A stretch of 64,000 nt of DNA from Phenylobacterium sp. (GTDB lineage: Bacteria; Pseudomonadota; Alphaproteobacteria; Caulobacterales; Caulobacteraceae): positions 62,001 through 126,000 of the forward strand of contig NZ_PNLB01000015.1 in NCBI RefSeq assembly GCF_013822795.1. The letters run 5' to 3'. Numbering within the stretch: position 1 is the stretch's first letter; the number at the start of each line of letters is the position of its first letter. Below are positions 34,050-41,278 of the stretch, one piece after another. A program made the position numbers and the translations under genes. The notes beneath the pieces were generated by a model. It was given only the letters and a program-made list of their open reading frames with translations, was not told where the DNA came from and ran no database searches.

Positions 34050-34562
34050 ATGAAGACCCGGTCCGATCTCATCGCCTTCTTCGACGCGCACGGCGTCGAG
34101 CACCACACCACCGACCACGCGGCCGTGTTCCGGGTCGGCGAGGGCGAGGGGATCAAGGACGACATCCCCGGCGCCCACACCAAGAATCTGTTCCTGAAGG
34201 ACGCCAAGGGCCGGCTGTGGCTGATCTCGGCCCAGGACGACACCCAGATCGACCTCAAGCGGCTGCACACGGTGATCGGTTCGGCGCGACTGTCGTTCGG
34301 GTCGGCCGAGCTGATGGAAGAGGTGCTCGGCGTGACGCCCGGCTCGGTCACCGCCTTCGCCCTGATCAACGACGCCGAGCATCGTGCGACCTTCGTGCTC
34401 GACCGCCGGCTCGCAGAGGCCGAACGGGTGAATTTCCACCCGATGAGCAACACCGCCACCACCGGCGTCTCGCGGGCCGGCTTCGCCCAGTTCCTGCAGG
34501 CGCTGGGGATCACGCCCCTGGTGGTCGACTTCGCGACCATGGCCGTGGTCGAGGACGCCTAA
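34050..34562 (+). CDS. ProX/YbaK family aminoacyl-tRNA deacylase
   Basis: A 170-residue protein of the YbaK/prolyl-tRNA synthetase-associated superfamily, which hydrolyses mischarged tRNA (for example Ala-tRNAPro by ProXp-ala). Markers are [14 protein letters not shown] near residue 18, the catalytic-lysine strand [19 protein letters not shown] at 42-60, and [14 protein letters not shown] near 98, with [13 protein letters not shown] near 129. Length and order match the ProXp-ala group better than YbaK proper. Gap of 82 bases to cnoX. Confidence 0.88.
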   Translation: MKTRSDLIAFFDAHGVEHHTTDHAAVFRVGEGEGIKDDIPGAHTKNLFLKDAKGRLWLISAQDDTQIDLKRLHTVIGSARLSFGSAELMEEVLGVTPGSVTAFALINDAEHRATFVLDRRLAEAERVNFHPMSNTATTGVSRAGFAQFLQALGITPLVVDFATMAVVEDA

Positions 34563-34644
34563 AGCCCCGTTGAAGCGAAGGCCCTAAGGGACCATTTTAG
34601 CGCCCGGACGCGTTACGTCCCGACAACTCACGTTTGGAAGACCC

Positions 34645-35544
34645 ATGAGCCTGATCGGCGAGACCCAGCCCCAAGCCGCCGCCGCCGACCTGATCAAGGA
34701 CGGCACCGACGCCAGCTTCGTGGCCGACGTCATCGAGGCGTCGAAAGAGACCCCGGTCATCGTCGACTTCTGGGCGACCTGGTGCGGCCCGTGCCGCCAG
34801 CTCGGCCCGTCGATCGAGAAGAACGTCCTGGCCGCCAAGGGCAAGGTCAAGCTGGTCAAGATCGACATCGACGCCAATCCCCAGTTCGCCGGGCAACTGC
34901 GCGTCCAATCGATCCCGGCGGTGTTCGCCTTCGTCGGCGGCCGCCCGGTCGACGGCTTCATGGGCGCCCTGCCCGACAGCCAGGTGAAGCAGTTCGTCGA
35001 CCGCATCGCCGGCCAGGCTCCGGCCAACGCCGTCGACGAGCTGCTGGCCATGGCCAAGGAGAGCCTGGAGGTCGGTGACGTCGGCGGCGCGGCCCAGGCC
35101 TACGCCCAGGTGCTGCAGGCCGAACCCGACAACCTGAAGGCCATTGGCGGCCTCGCCCGCTGCTACCTGACCGGCGGCGACGCCGAGCGTGCGGCCGAGA
35201 TCGCCGCCATGGCCCCCGCGGACGCCAAGGACGTCGACCTCGACAGCGTGCGCGCCGCCCTGGCCCTCGCCGAGGAAGGCCCCAACGAGACCGGCGAGTT
35301 CGAACAGCGCCTGGCCAAGGACGCAAGCGACCACGAGGCCCGCTACGAGATCGCCAAAGCGCTCGCGGCCCGCGGGGCCTGGGCCGAGGCCTCCGACCAT
35401 TTGCTGACCATCATCGCCGCCGACCGCGCCTGGAACGACGACGCCGCGCGCAAGCAGCTGCTGACCATCTTCGAGGCCGCAGGCTCGGGCTCGGACATCA
35501 CCCGCTCCGGCCGCCGCCGGCTTTCATCCATCCTGTTCTCATGA
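34645..35544 (+). CDS. cnoX: Thioredoxin-like chaperedoxin CnoX
   Basis: A 299-residue protein: thioredoxin fold (about 20-125) with an intact WCGPC active site (Cys47, Cys50), then tetratricopeptide-like helices to the C-terminus (ELLAMAKESLEVGDVGGAAQ and following repeats). This two-domain layout is CnoX/YbbN. Enterobacterial CnoX has lost the CXXC; here it is kept, as in Caulobacter CnoX, which is reported to have both holdase and oxidoreductase activity. Likely protects proteins under oxidative or hypochlorous acid stress. Its stop overlaps the next start (ATGA). Confidence 0.9.
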   Translation: MSLIGETQPQAAAADLIKDGTDASFVADVIEASKETPVIVDFWATWCGPCRQLGPSIEKNVLAAKGKVKLVKIDIDANPQFAGQLRVQSIPAVFAFVGGRPVDGFMGALPDSQVKQFVDRIAGQAPANAVDELLAMAKESLEVGDVGGAAQAYAQVLQAEPDNLKAIGGLARCYLTGGDAERAAEIAAMAPADAKDVDLDSVRAALALAEEGPNETGEFEQRLAKDASDHEARYEIAKALAARGAWAEASDHLLTIIAADRAWNDDAARKQLLTIFEAAGSGSDITRSGRRRLSSILFS

Positions 35545-36224
35545 GGAAGGGCCGCCTCATGCCGGCCGCCGCTTTTCGTAGAGCTTCAGACCTTCCGCAG
35601 GTGATCCCGGTGTTCCCGCTGGACGGGGCCCTGCTGTTGCCGGGCGGCGACCTGCCGCTGCAGATCTTCGAGCCGCGCTACCTGAACATGATCGACGACG
35701 TCATGGCCGGGGACCGCATGATCGGCATGGTCCAGACCCGGGCCGGCGGCGACCGCGCGCGTCCGAACCTGGCCAGCGTCGCCTGCTCCGGACGGGTCAC
35801 CAGCTTCTCGGAGACTTCCGACGGCCGCTATCTGATCACCCTGACCGGGGTGTGCCGCTTCCTGGTCCGCGAGGAGCTGTCGGTGGCCACGCCCTATCGC
35901 CAGGTGCGGGCCGAATTCGAGCCCTACGCCGAGGACCTCAGCGTCGAGGCCGCGCCGATCCCGGCCTTCGACCGCCGGCGCTTCGCCGGGGCGCTGAAGC
36001 GCTATCTGAACCGGCGAGAGCTCGACATCGACTGGGAGACCGCCGAGACCGCGCCGCTGGAGAGCCTGGTGACGTCGCTGGCCATGGGCCTGCCGTTCGA
36101 GCCGGCCGAGAAGCAGGCGCTGCTGGAAGCCCCCACCGTCGCCGACCGCTGTGAAGCCCTCACCGCCCTGCTCGAGATCGACAGCCTCGAAGCGGACGAT
36201 GACGGCCCGCAGTCGATCCAGTAG
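35541..36224 (+). CDS. Lon substrate-binding-domain (LON-N) protein
   Basis: A 227-residue protein made only of the Lon N-terminal (PUA-like) substrate-binding domain, with no ATPase or protease part. IPVFPLDGALLLPGGDLPLQ, IFEPRYLNMIDDVMAGDR and the helical tail (ALLEAPTVADRCEALTALLE) are typical. The ATG at 35541 overlaps the cnoX stop; an alternative ATG at 35559 has AGGAAGG upstream. Position in a cnoX operon suggests a protein quality-control role, which is inference. Confidence 0.88.
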   Translation: MRKGRLMPAAAFRRASDLPQVIPVFPLDGALLLPGGDLPLQIFEPRYLNMIDDVMAGDRMIGMVQTRAGGDRARPNLASVACSGRVTSFSETSDGRYLITLTGVCRFLVREELSVATPYRQVRAEFEPYAEDLSVEAAPIPAFDRRRFAGALKRYLNRRELDIDWETAETAPLESLVTSLAMGLPFEPAEKQALLEAPTVADRCEALTALLEIDSLEADDDGPQSIQ

Positions 36225-36233
36225 AAGCGCGCC

Positions 36234-36437
36234 ATGTCCGACGCCCTCGCCCCGCTCGCCCTGACCGCCGACGTCGATCCGCGGCTGCTGGAAATCCTGG
36301 TCTGCCCGGTCACCCACGGGCCGCTGGTCTATGACCGCCAGGCGCACGAGCTGATCAGCAACAGCGCCAAGCTCGCCTATCCGATCCGCGACGGCGTGCC
36401 GATCATGCTGCCGGAAGAAGCCCGGACGATCGACTGA
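36234..36437 (+). CDS. Trm112 family protein
   Basis: A 67-residue zinc-ribbon-like protein: [40 protein letters not shown] and [10 protein letters not shown]. In eukaryotes and archaea Trm112 activates methyltransferases; the bacterial form is a small stabilising partner. Only one of the usual cysteine pair positions (VCPVT) is plain here. It is 9 bases after the LON-N gene, so probably in the same operon. Confidence 0.88.
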   Translation: MSDALAPLALTADVDPRLLEILVCPVTHGPLVYDRQAHELISNSAKLAYPIRDGVPIMLPEEARTID

Positions 36438-36444
36438 CCCCCGA

Positions 36445-36565
36445 TGCTCCCCCTCTGGGGATGCCCCGGCCGCATGGCCGGGTGAGGGCGGCTTTGACTA
36501 ACGCCGCTGCCCCCCTCCGTCTCGATGCTGCGCATCGATCCACCTCCCCCAGGAGGGGAGGATCT
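36445..36565 (-). repeat. Class B repeat, inverted and degenerate
   Basis: GATGCTCCCCCTCTGGGGATG start, a CCCCGGCCGCATGGCCGGG block, GCCCCCCTCCGTCTCGATG, then CACCTCCCCCAGGAGGGGAG. Its orientation is opposite to the copies at 6.9 and 9.1 kb. Confidence 0.65.
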
Positions 36566-36585
36566 GCTGTTTGGCAGCTGCAATG

Positions 36586-36705
36586 CCTGTTCCTCTCCCC
36601 GCTCGAGGGGAGAGGTTAGGTGAGGGGTCTGGCGGCGCGGAGCGGCGCTCTGCTGAGTCAGCACCCCCCTCACCCCGACCCTCTCCCCCAAGGGGGCGAG
36701 GGAGT
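36586..36705 (-). repeat. Class A repeat, inverted full copy
   Basis: CCTGTTCCTCTCCCC to GGCGAGGGAGT. It contains CTGCTGAGTCAGCA with GANTC and complementary CCTCTCCCCGCTCGAGGGG and CCCTCTCCCCCAAGGGGGC arms. Confidence 0.85.
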
Positions 36706-36755
36706 CCTTTAGGTGCTCCCTCAGATGCTCTCCCGCTGGGAGAGCTGCTGGACGT

Positions 36756-36812
36756 TGGGTCTCAGGTGTCGGAAAGCGCGCAACGCTTGTCCGAGACCCA
36801 TGAACACCTGAT
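36756..36812. repeat. Class C-like palindromic repeat
   Basis: GGGTCTCAGGTGTCGGAAAG, GCGC, AACGCTTGTCCGAGACCCATG, AACACCTG. It forms a hairpin and ends in the same CCCATGAACACC as the other class C copies. Confidence 0.5.
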
Positions 36813-36854
36813 GGTTCAAGCAGTCGCCGGACGTCGCCCGGATAATACTCTGGG

Positions 36855-38108
36855 CTACAGCGCCTCGCCGCGCAGCAGCCGCGGCAGGTCGCCCGTCGCG
36901 CCGCCGGCGTCTTCCATGAAGAACCGCCGCGCCGGGCCGATGCGGTTGACCGCCGCCATGCCGACCCCGCGGGCCAGTCGCAGCACCGGGTTGTCGTTCG
37001 AGAACAGCCGCGTGAACACGTCCGTCGCCGCCGCCAGCATCACGGTGTCGAAGCTGCGCCAGCGGGCGTAGCGCTCCAGCACCAGCTCCGAGCCGATGTC
37101 CTCGCCCAGCCGCGCGGCCTCGACCAGCACCTGGGCCAGCGCCGCCGCGCCCTTGAGGCCGAGGTTCAGGCCCTGGCCGGCGATCGGGTGGATGCCGTGG
37201 GCGGCGTCGCCCAGCAGCACGGCCCGCGGCGCGGTGAGCCGCTCGGCCAGCTGCAGCGACAGCGGATAGGTGAAGACGTCGCCGTCCAGGGTCGCCGCGC
37301 CCAGGAACTCGCCAAAGCGGCGCTGCAGATGCGCGTGGAAGGCTTGCGGCGAGGCGGCCTTCAGCGCCGCCGCTTTCGGCCGGCTCTCGGTCCAGACCAG
37401 GCTGGCGCGGTCGTCGGTCAACGGCAGGATCGCGAACGGTCCGCCCGGCAGGAAGTATTCGTGCGCCACGCCCTCGTGGCCGCGGGCCAGCCGCACGGTG
37501 GCGACGACGCCGGTCTGCGGATAGTCCCAGCCGGTCACGCCGATGCCGGTCGCCTTGCGCACCACCGAGCCGCGCCCCTCGGCCCCGACCACCAGCGGCG
37601 CGCGCAGGGTCCGGCCGTCCTCCAGGGTCACCGCCGCCGCGCCGCTCTCGAACACCACGCCGGCCACCTTGGCCGGCGCCTCGACCCGGATCTTGGCCCG
37701 CGCCACCCCGGCGGCCAGCGCCGCGCGCGTGCGGCGGTTCTCCAGCATGTAGCCCAGCGGCTCGCCCGCCGACCGCTCGGCGATCTCGGCGGAATCGAAG
37801 CGCAGGTAGAAGGGCGATGACTGGCGCGCCGCGGCCCCGGGCGAGAAGCCGTCGGTGACCAGGATCTGCTCGATGCGCTGGGCGTAGGGCTCGATCTCTG
37901 CGGCCAGGCCCAGGGTCCGCCACTGGCGGAACGAAGCGTAGGCGATGGCCGAGGCGCGGCCGTCGAAGGTCGGCGCCACCTGGTCGTCGAACACCACGGG
38001 ATCGATCAGCAGCGGCTCCAGCCCCGCGCTCTTCAGCGCCAGCGCCAAGGTCGCCCCCGCCATCCCGGCGCCGGCGATGATCACGTCCGCATCGAAGGTC
38101 TCAGCCAT
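36855..38108 (-). CDS. UbiH/UbiF/COQ6 family FAD monooxygenase
   Basis: Flavin hydroxylase of ubiquinone ring synthesis. From the ATG at 38108 it has 417 residues. The FAD-binding VIIAGAGMAGATLALALKSA is at 8-27, DGRASAIAYASFRQWRTLGL (family motif) near 49, VVGAEGRGSVVRKATGI at about 170, and the GD motif AVLLGDAAHGIHPIAGQGLN near 295. It could be UbiH, UbiF or UbiI, or a multifunctional alphaproteobacterial enzyme such as UbiL; the sequence alone does not decide. An upstream frame to 38174 adds 22 basic residues. Divergent from a small membrane protein gene. Confidence 0.9.
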   Translation of the reverse strand: MAETFDADVIIAGAGMAGATLALALKSAGLEPLLIDPVVFDDQVAPTFDGRASAIAYASFRQWRTLGLAAEIEPYAQRIEQILVTDGFSPGAAARQSSPFYLRFDSAEIAERSAGEPLGYMLENRRTRAALAAGVARAKIRVEAPAKVAGVVFESGAAAVTLEDGRTLRAPLVVGAEGRGSVVRKATGIGVTGWDYPQTGVVATVRLARGHEGVAHEYFLPGGPFAILPLTDDRASLVWTESRPKAAALKAASPQAFHAHLQRRFGEFLGAATLDGDVFTYPLSLQLAERLTAPRAVLLGDAAHGIHPIAGQGLNLGLKGAAALAQVLVEAARLGEDIGSELVLERYARWRSFDTVMLAAATDVFTRLFSNDNPVLRLARGVGMAAVNRIGPARRFFMEDAGGATGDLPRLLRGEAL

Positions 38109-38183
38109 GGGCGGATATGCCGACGAACAGCGGCAAAGGTCCAGCGCCTTGCGCCGCGGCGGCCGCATGGCCAAGCTGCGTCG

Positions 38184-38375
38184 ATGATAAGAATTCCCGA
38201 TTGGGCGCTCTGGACCCTGGTTCTGACCAACCTCGCCTTCCTCGCCGGCGCGGCGGTGTCGCGCTTTGTGCTCGGTGGATCACCGTCGATCACCAATGCT
38301 GGCCTCTCGGCGCTGGCAATTGTCGTCTTCGGCCCGCAGCTCTATCGCCGCGTCCGCTCGCGCCAGGGCGGTTAA
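38184..38375 (+). CDS. Small membrane protein, function unknown
   Basis: A 63-residue protein with two hydrophobic stretches (about 8-28: LWTLVLTNLAFLAGAAVSRF; about 36-53: TNAGLSALAIVVFGPQLY), ending in a basic RRVRSRQGG. It ends one base before the stop codon of the convergent DUF3147 gene. No family recognised. Confidence 0.55.
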   Translation: MIRIPDWALWTLVLTNLAFLAGAAVSRFVLGGSPSITNAGLSALAIVVFGPQLYRRVRSRQGG

Positions 38376-38376
38376 G

Positions 38377-38715
38377 TCAGCCGCCGCCCAGGAACCGCGG
38401 CGCCAGGAAGATGACCAGGGCGACGACCAGCCAGACGGCCAGGCCGCCGGCGATCGCCAGGCGGTAGTCGAGCTTGTCGACCAGCAGCCAGCAACCGCCG
38501 AGGAACGCCAGATAGGCCGGAATGGTCTTGGCTCCGGCCAGGCACGCCTGGCGGAAACCGGCCGCGTCGCCCTTCGACCCGACCGCCAGCAGGGCGATGA
38601 TCGCGAAGGTCGGGGCCAGCGGCAGGATGCCGGGCAGCACGTTGCCACGCTTCGAGGCCAGCACGATCAAGGCGGTGACGATCCCGCCGATCAGCCCCTT
38701 CCAGAGCACGTCCAT
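38377..38715 (-). CDS. GlpM/DUF3147 family membrane protein
   Basis: A 112-residue protein with four hydrophobic segments. LWKGLIGGIVTALIVLASKR, then GNVLPGILPLAPTFAIIALL resembles the GlpM family (xVPLFPTFALIA). GlpM was linked to alginate production in Pseudomonas, but its activity is not known. It stands alone, 82 bases from the HhH gene on the other strand. Confidence 0.7.
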   Translation of the reverse strand: MDVLWKGLIGGIVTALIVLASKRGNVLPGILPLAPTFAIIALLAVGSKGDAAGFRQACLAGAKTIPAYLAFLGGCWLLVDKLDYRLAIAGGLAVWLVVALVIFLAPRFLGGG

Positions 38716-38797
38716 CCTCGGGTCCCTTCGCGCCGACTATCCCGCCCCGGCGATAGACCCTATCTCTGGGATTGGCGACGCTAACCGAGGGTATGCG

Positions 38798-39043
38798 ATG
38801 GCTTTCTCCGCCGAGGAGCGTGCGGTCCTGCTGGCCGTGAAGGGTGTCGGCCCGACCGTGGTTCAACGCCTGGAACAGGTCGGGATCGAGGATCTCGCCG
38901 GCCTCGCCCACCAGGACGCCGGCGCGATCTGCGCAGCGGCTTCGGCGATGCTCGGCTCGACCTGCTGGCGCAACAGCCCGCAGGCGCGCGGCGCGATCGC
39001 CGCGGCCATCGAGGCCGCCCGCGCCCACCTCGCGGACGCCTGA
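38798..39043 (+). CDS. Helix-hairpin-helix protein, Cdd1/mitomycin-resistance-like
   Basis: An 81-residue protein. VLLAVKGVGPTVVQRLEQVG at residues about 10-29 is a helix-hairpin-helix motif for DNA contacts. DAGAICAAASAMLGSTCWRN, then SPQARGAIAAAIEAAR resembles Cdd1 (pathogenicity-locus) proteins, sometimes named mitomycin resistance protein. Function unknown. Five bases separate its stop codon from the GTG of the EcsC-like gene. Confidence 0.75.
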   Translation: MAFSAEERAVLLAVKGVGPTVVQRLEQVGIEDLAGLAHQDAGAICAAASAMLGSTCWRNSPQARGAIAAAIEAARAHLADA

Positions 39044-39047
39044 CGTC

Positions 39048-39791
39048 GTGGCCAAGGACCAGCCGCCGTTCGGGGCCTCGGAAACCGACTACGAGGCCTG
39101 GGCCCGCCAGGAGGTCGCCCGCTGGCGCGGCCAGATGCTGAAAACCCCCAACCTGCTCGACAAGACCACCCGCGGCGTCCAGCAGAAGATCAACAGCGTC
39201 ATTCCCGAGCAGGTGCACAAGACCGCCACCGCCGTCATCGAGCAGATGACCCGCGCGATCCTGACCGGCTCCAACGTGGTCACCGCCGCGCCGCTGCTCG
39301 ACGCGCCGCTGGCCGTGCGTGACGCCCGCGCGATCACCACCATCGGCGCCTATCGCACCACCGCTGCGGTCGAGGGCGGCGTCGCCGGAGCTGGCGGCTT
39401 CTGGCTGGCGGTCGCCGACTTCCCGGCGCTCATCACCATCAAATTGAAGCTCTTGTTCGACCTGATGGCGATCTACGGCAAGTCGGGCGCGGACTTCTCC
39501 GAGCGGCTCTACCTGCTGCACATCTTCCAGCTGGCCTTCTCCTCGGCCGCGCACCGCGCCGAGGTGTTTCGCGCCATGGAGAACTGGGACGCCCGCGCCC
39601 ATCCCCAGCACCTGGACGACTTCGACTGGCGCCGCTTCCAGCAGGAGTACCGGGACTACATCGACCTGGCCAAGATGGCCCAGCTGATCCCGATCATCGG
39701 CGCCCCAGTCGGCGCGGTGGTGAACTGGCGGCTGACCCAGCGGGTCGGCGACATGGCGATCAACGCCTATCGGATGCGCCGCCTGGGCTGA
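39048..39791 (+). CDS. EcsC family protein
   Basis: A 247-residue protein from the GTG at 39048. The EcsC pattern is ETDYEAWARQEVARWRGQML near residue 12, VIPEQVHKTATAVIEQMTRA near 52, GGVAGAGGFWLAVADFPALI near 108 (amphipathic to hydrophobic), and KMAQLIPIIGAPVGAVVNWR near 210. EcsC was named from the Bacillus ecs operon, but the domain has no known activity. Probably translated with the upstream HhH gene, whose stop is 4 bases before the GTG. Confidence 0.85.
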   Translation: MAKDQPPFGASETDYEAWARQEVARWRGQMLKTPNLLDKTTRGVQQKINSVIPEQVHKTATAVIEQMTRAILTGSNVVTAAPLLDAPLAVRDARAITTIGAYRTTAAVEGGVAGAGGFWLAVADFPALITIKLKLLFDLMAIYGKSGADFSERLYLLHIFQLAFSSAAHRAEVFRAMENWDARAHPQHLDDFDWRRFQQEYRDYIDLAKMAQLIPIIGAPVGAVVNWRLTQRVGDMAINAYRMRRLG

Positions 39792-39814
39792 GGGCTACCA
39801 GCACCCCTCTTCGC

Positions 39815-39949
39815 CTACGCCCGCGCCAGGCGCTCAGCGAGCTGACGGTTCGCCGCGCCGGGTTCGGCGCTTAGATCCCGCACCAGCTCCGGTGTTGAGC
39901 TCTGTTCGGCCAGATTCCATGCGACCAGCATCCCAAGCAGAAAGGTCAC
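39815..39949 (-). CDS. Possible 44-residue membrane peptide
   Basis: A GTG-started frame, VTFLLGMLVAWNLAEQSSTP, then ELVRDLSAEPGAANRQLAER and LARA. One hydrophobic segment is followed by an amphipathic helix. The open frame continues about 33 codons upstream without a better start, and no ribosome binding site is seen. It lies in the 374-base gap before the efflux operon. Composition looks protein-like, but evidence is thin. Confidence 0.25.
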   Translation of the reverse strand: MTFLLGMLVAWNLAEQSSTPELVRDLSAEPGAANRQLAERLARA

Positions 39950-40062
39950 GCCGAACAGACCGAAGGCTTCAGCCAGCCCATTCGTATCTTGCCGTTGATC
40001 ATCGCCGCGCCCCGTTCTCGCCGATTGCGCGCCCTGCGGCTTTCCGCCTCGTTAATGTTTCT

Positions 40063-40078
40063 TGGACGCTTTCGTCCA
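40063..40078. promoter_or_regulatory. TGGAC-N6-GTCCA operator, copy 1 (efflux operon)
   Basis: TGGACG-CTTT-CGTCCA, a perfect 16-bp dyad 88 bases upstream of the emrA-like start. It shares half-sites and spacing with the copy at 40126; the centres are 63 bases apart, about six helical turns. Probably bound by the TetR encoded at the end of the operon. Confidence 0.65.
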
Positions 40079-40125
40079 CTTTACCCATTGCAGGCGATCC
40101 GAACTCGCCCTACTTCGGTCTTGAT

Positions 40126-40141
40126 TGGACTAATGCGTCCA
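40126..40141. promoter_or_regulatory. TGGAC-N6-GTCCA operator, copy 2 (efflux operon)
   Basis: TGGAC-TAATGC-GTCCA. The dyad ends 24 bases before the emrA-like start codon, and its centre holds TAATGC, which resembles a -10 element, so binding would block transcription. See copy 1 at 40063. Confidence 0.65.
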
Positions 40142-40165
40142 TTTTTCGGTTTTCAGGCGCTCCAC

Positions 40166-41266
40166 ATGGCGGTTTTGCCCAAGAAGTTCGTGCCCCTCGC
40201 CGTCGGCGGGGTCGTCGCGGTCGGCCTGGTGGTCGGCGGCGGCGCCTGGTGGATGAACAAGCAGAAGTTCGAAGCCACCGACAACGCCTTCATCCAGGCC
40301 GACAAGGTCACCGTCGCTCCGCAGGTCGACGGCTATGTCGCCGAGGTGCTGGTCGCCGACAATCAGCACGTCCAGGCCGGACAAGTGCTGGTCCGGCTCG
40401 ACACCGCCCCGCTGAAGGCTGCCCTCGCCAAGGCCGAGGCCAACGCCGCGGCGCTGGACGCCGCCGTCCGCGCCGTCGACGACAAGGCCCGGCTGGAGCA
40501 GGCGATGATCGCCCAGAAGGCGGCCGGCGTCGCCTCGGCCCACGCCGAGTCCCAGCTCGCCGAGGCCGAACTGTCCCGTTACGGAACCCTGGCCAACCAG
40601 GGCTGGGTCTCGCCCCAGCGCGCGCAGTCGGCCCGCGCCGCCGCCAGCCAGGCGTCCGCCAGCGTCGATCAGGCCAAGGCCACCCTGGAGGCCGAGCGCC
40701 GCAGCGCCGCCAGCCTCGGCTCGGCCCGCGACCAGACCGTCGCCCAGGCGAACGCCGCCCGCGCAGCCGTCGAGCAGGCGCGCATCGACCTCGACCGCGC
40801 CGAGATCAAGGCCCCGGCCTCCGGCGTCGTCGGCGCCCGCGCCGTGCGCACCGGCCAGTACGTGCGGCCGGGCTCGTCGCTGATGACCGTCGTGCCGCTG
40901 GGCCAGGCCTATGTGGTCGCCAACTTCAAGGAGACCCAGGTCGCGCGCCTGAAGATCGGCCAGCCGGTGACCATCAAGGCCGACGCCTTCGGCAAGCAGG
41001 AGATCAAGGGCAAGATCGACAGCTTCGCCCCGGCCACAGGCTCGGAATTTGCGCTGATCCCGGTCGAGAACGCGGTCGGCAACTTCACCAAGATCGCCCA
41101 GCGGCTGCCGGTGAAGATCGCCGTCGATCCGAAGTCGCCATTGGCCGGCGCCCTGCGTCCCGGCCTGTCGGTCGCGGTCAAGGTCGACGTCACCGCCGAC
41201 ACCGGCCCGAGCTTCGCCGAAGCCACGCCCTCGGCCGAATACGCCCGGCGCGGCGTCACCCGCTAA
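40166..41266 (+). CDS. HlyD/EmrA-type membrane fusion protein
   Basis: A 366-residue periplasmic adaptor of a tripartite efflux system. One N-terminal helix (FVPLAVGGVVAVGLVVGGGA, about 8-27), a first lipoyl half (KVTVAPQVDGYVAEVLVADN, then QHVQAGQVLVRLD), an Ala/Gln-rich coiled coil (about 75-205), a second lipoyl half (IKAPASGVVGARAVRTGQYV) and a barrel (NFKETQVARLKIGQPV). The longer open frame upstream (from 39989) crosses both operators and is not used. EmrB-like and TetR genes follow in one operon. Confidence 0.92.
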   Translation: MAVLPKKFVPLAVGGVVAVGLVVGGGAWWMNKQKFEATDNAFIQADKVTVAPQVDGYVAEVLVADNQHVQAGQVLVRLDTAPLKAALAKAEANAAALDAAVRAVDDKARLEQAMIAQKAAGVASAHAESQLAEAELSRYGTLANQGWVSPQRAQSARAAASQASASVDQAKATLEAERRSAASLGSARDQTVAQANAARAAVEQARIDLDRAEIKAPASGVVGARAVRTGQYVRPGSSLMTVVPLGQAYVVANFKETQVARLKIGQPVTIKADAFGKQEIKGKIDSFAPATGSEFALIPVENAVGNFTKIAQRLPVKIAVDPKSPLAGALRPGLSVAVKVDVTADTGPSFAEATPSAEYARRGVTR

Positions 41267-41278
41267 GAGGCCGCCGCC

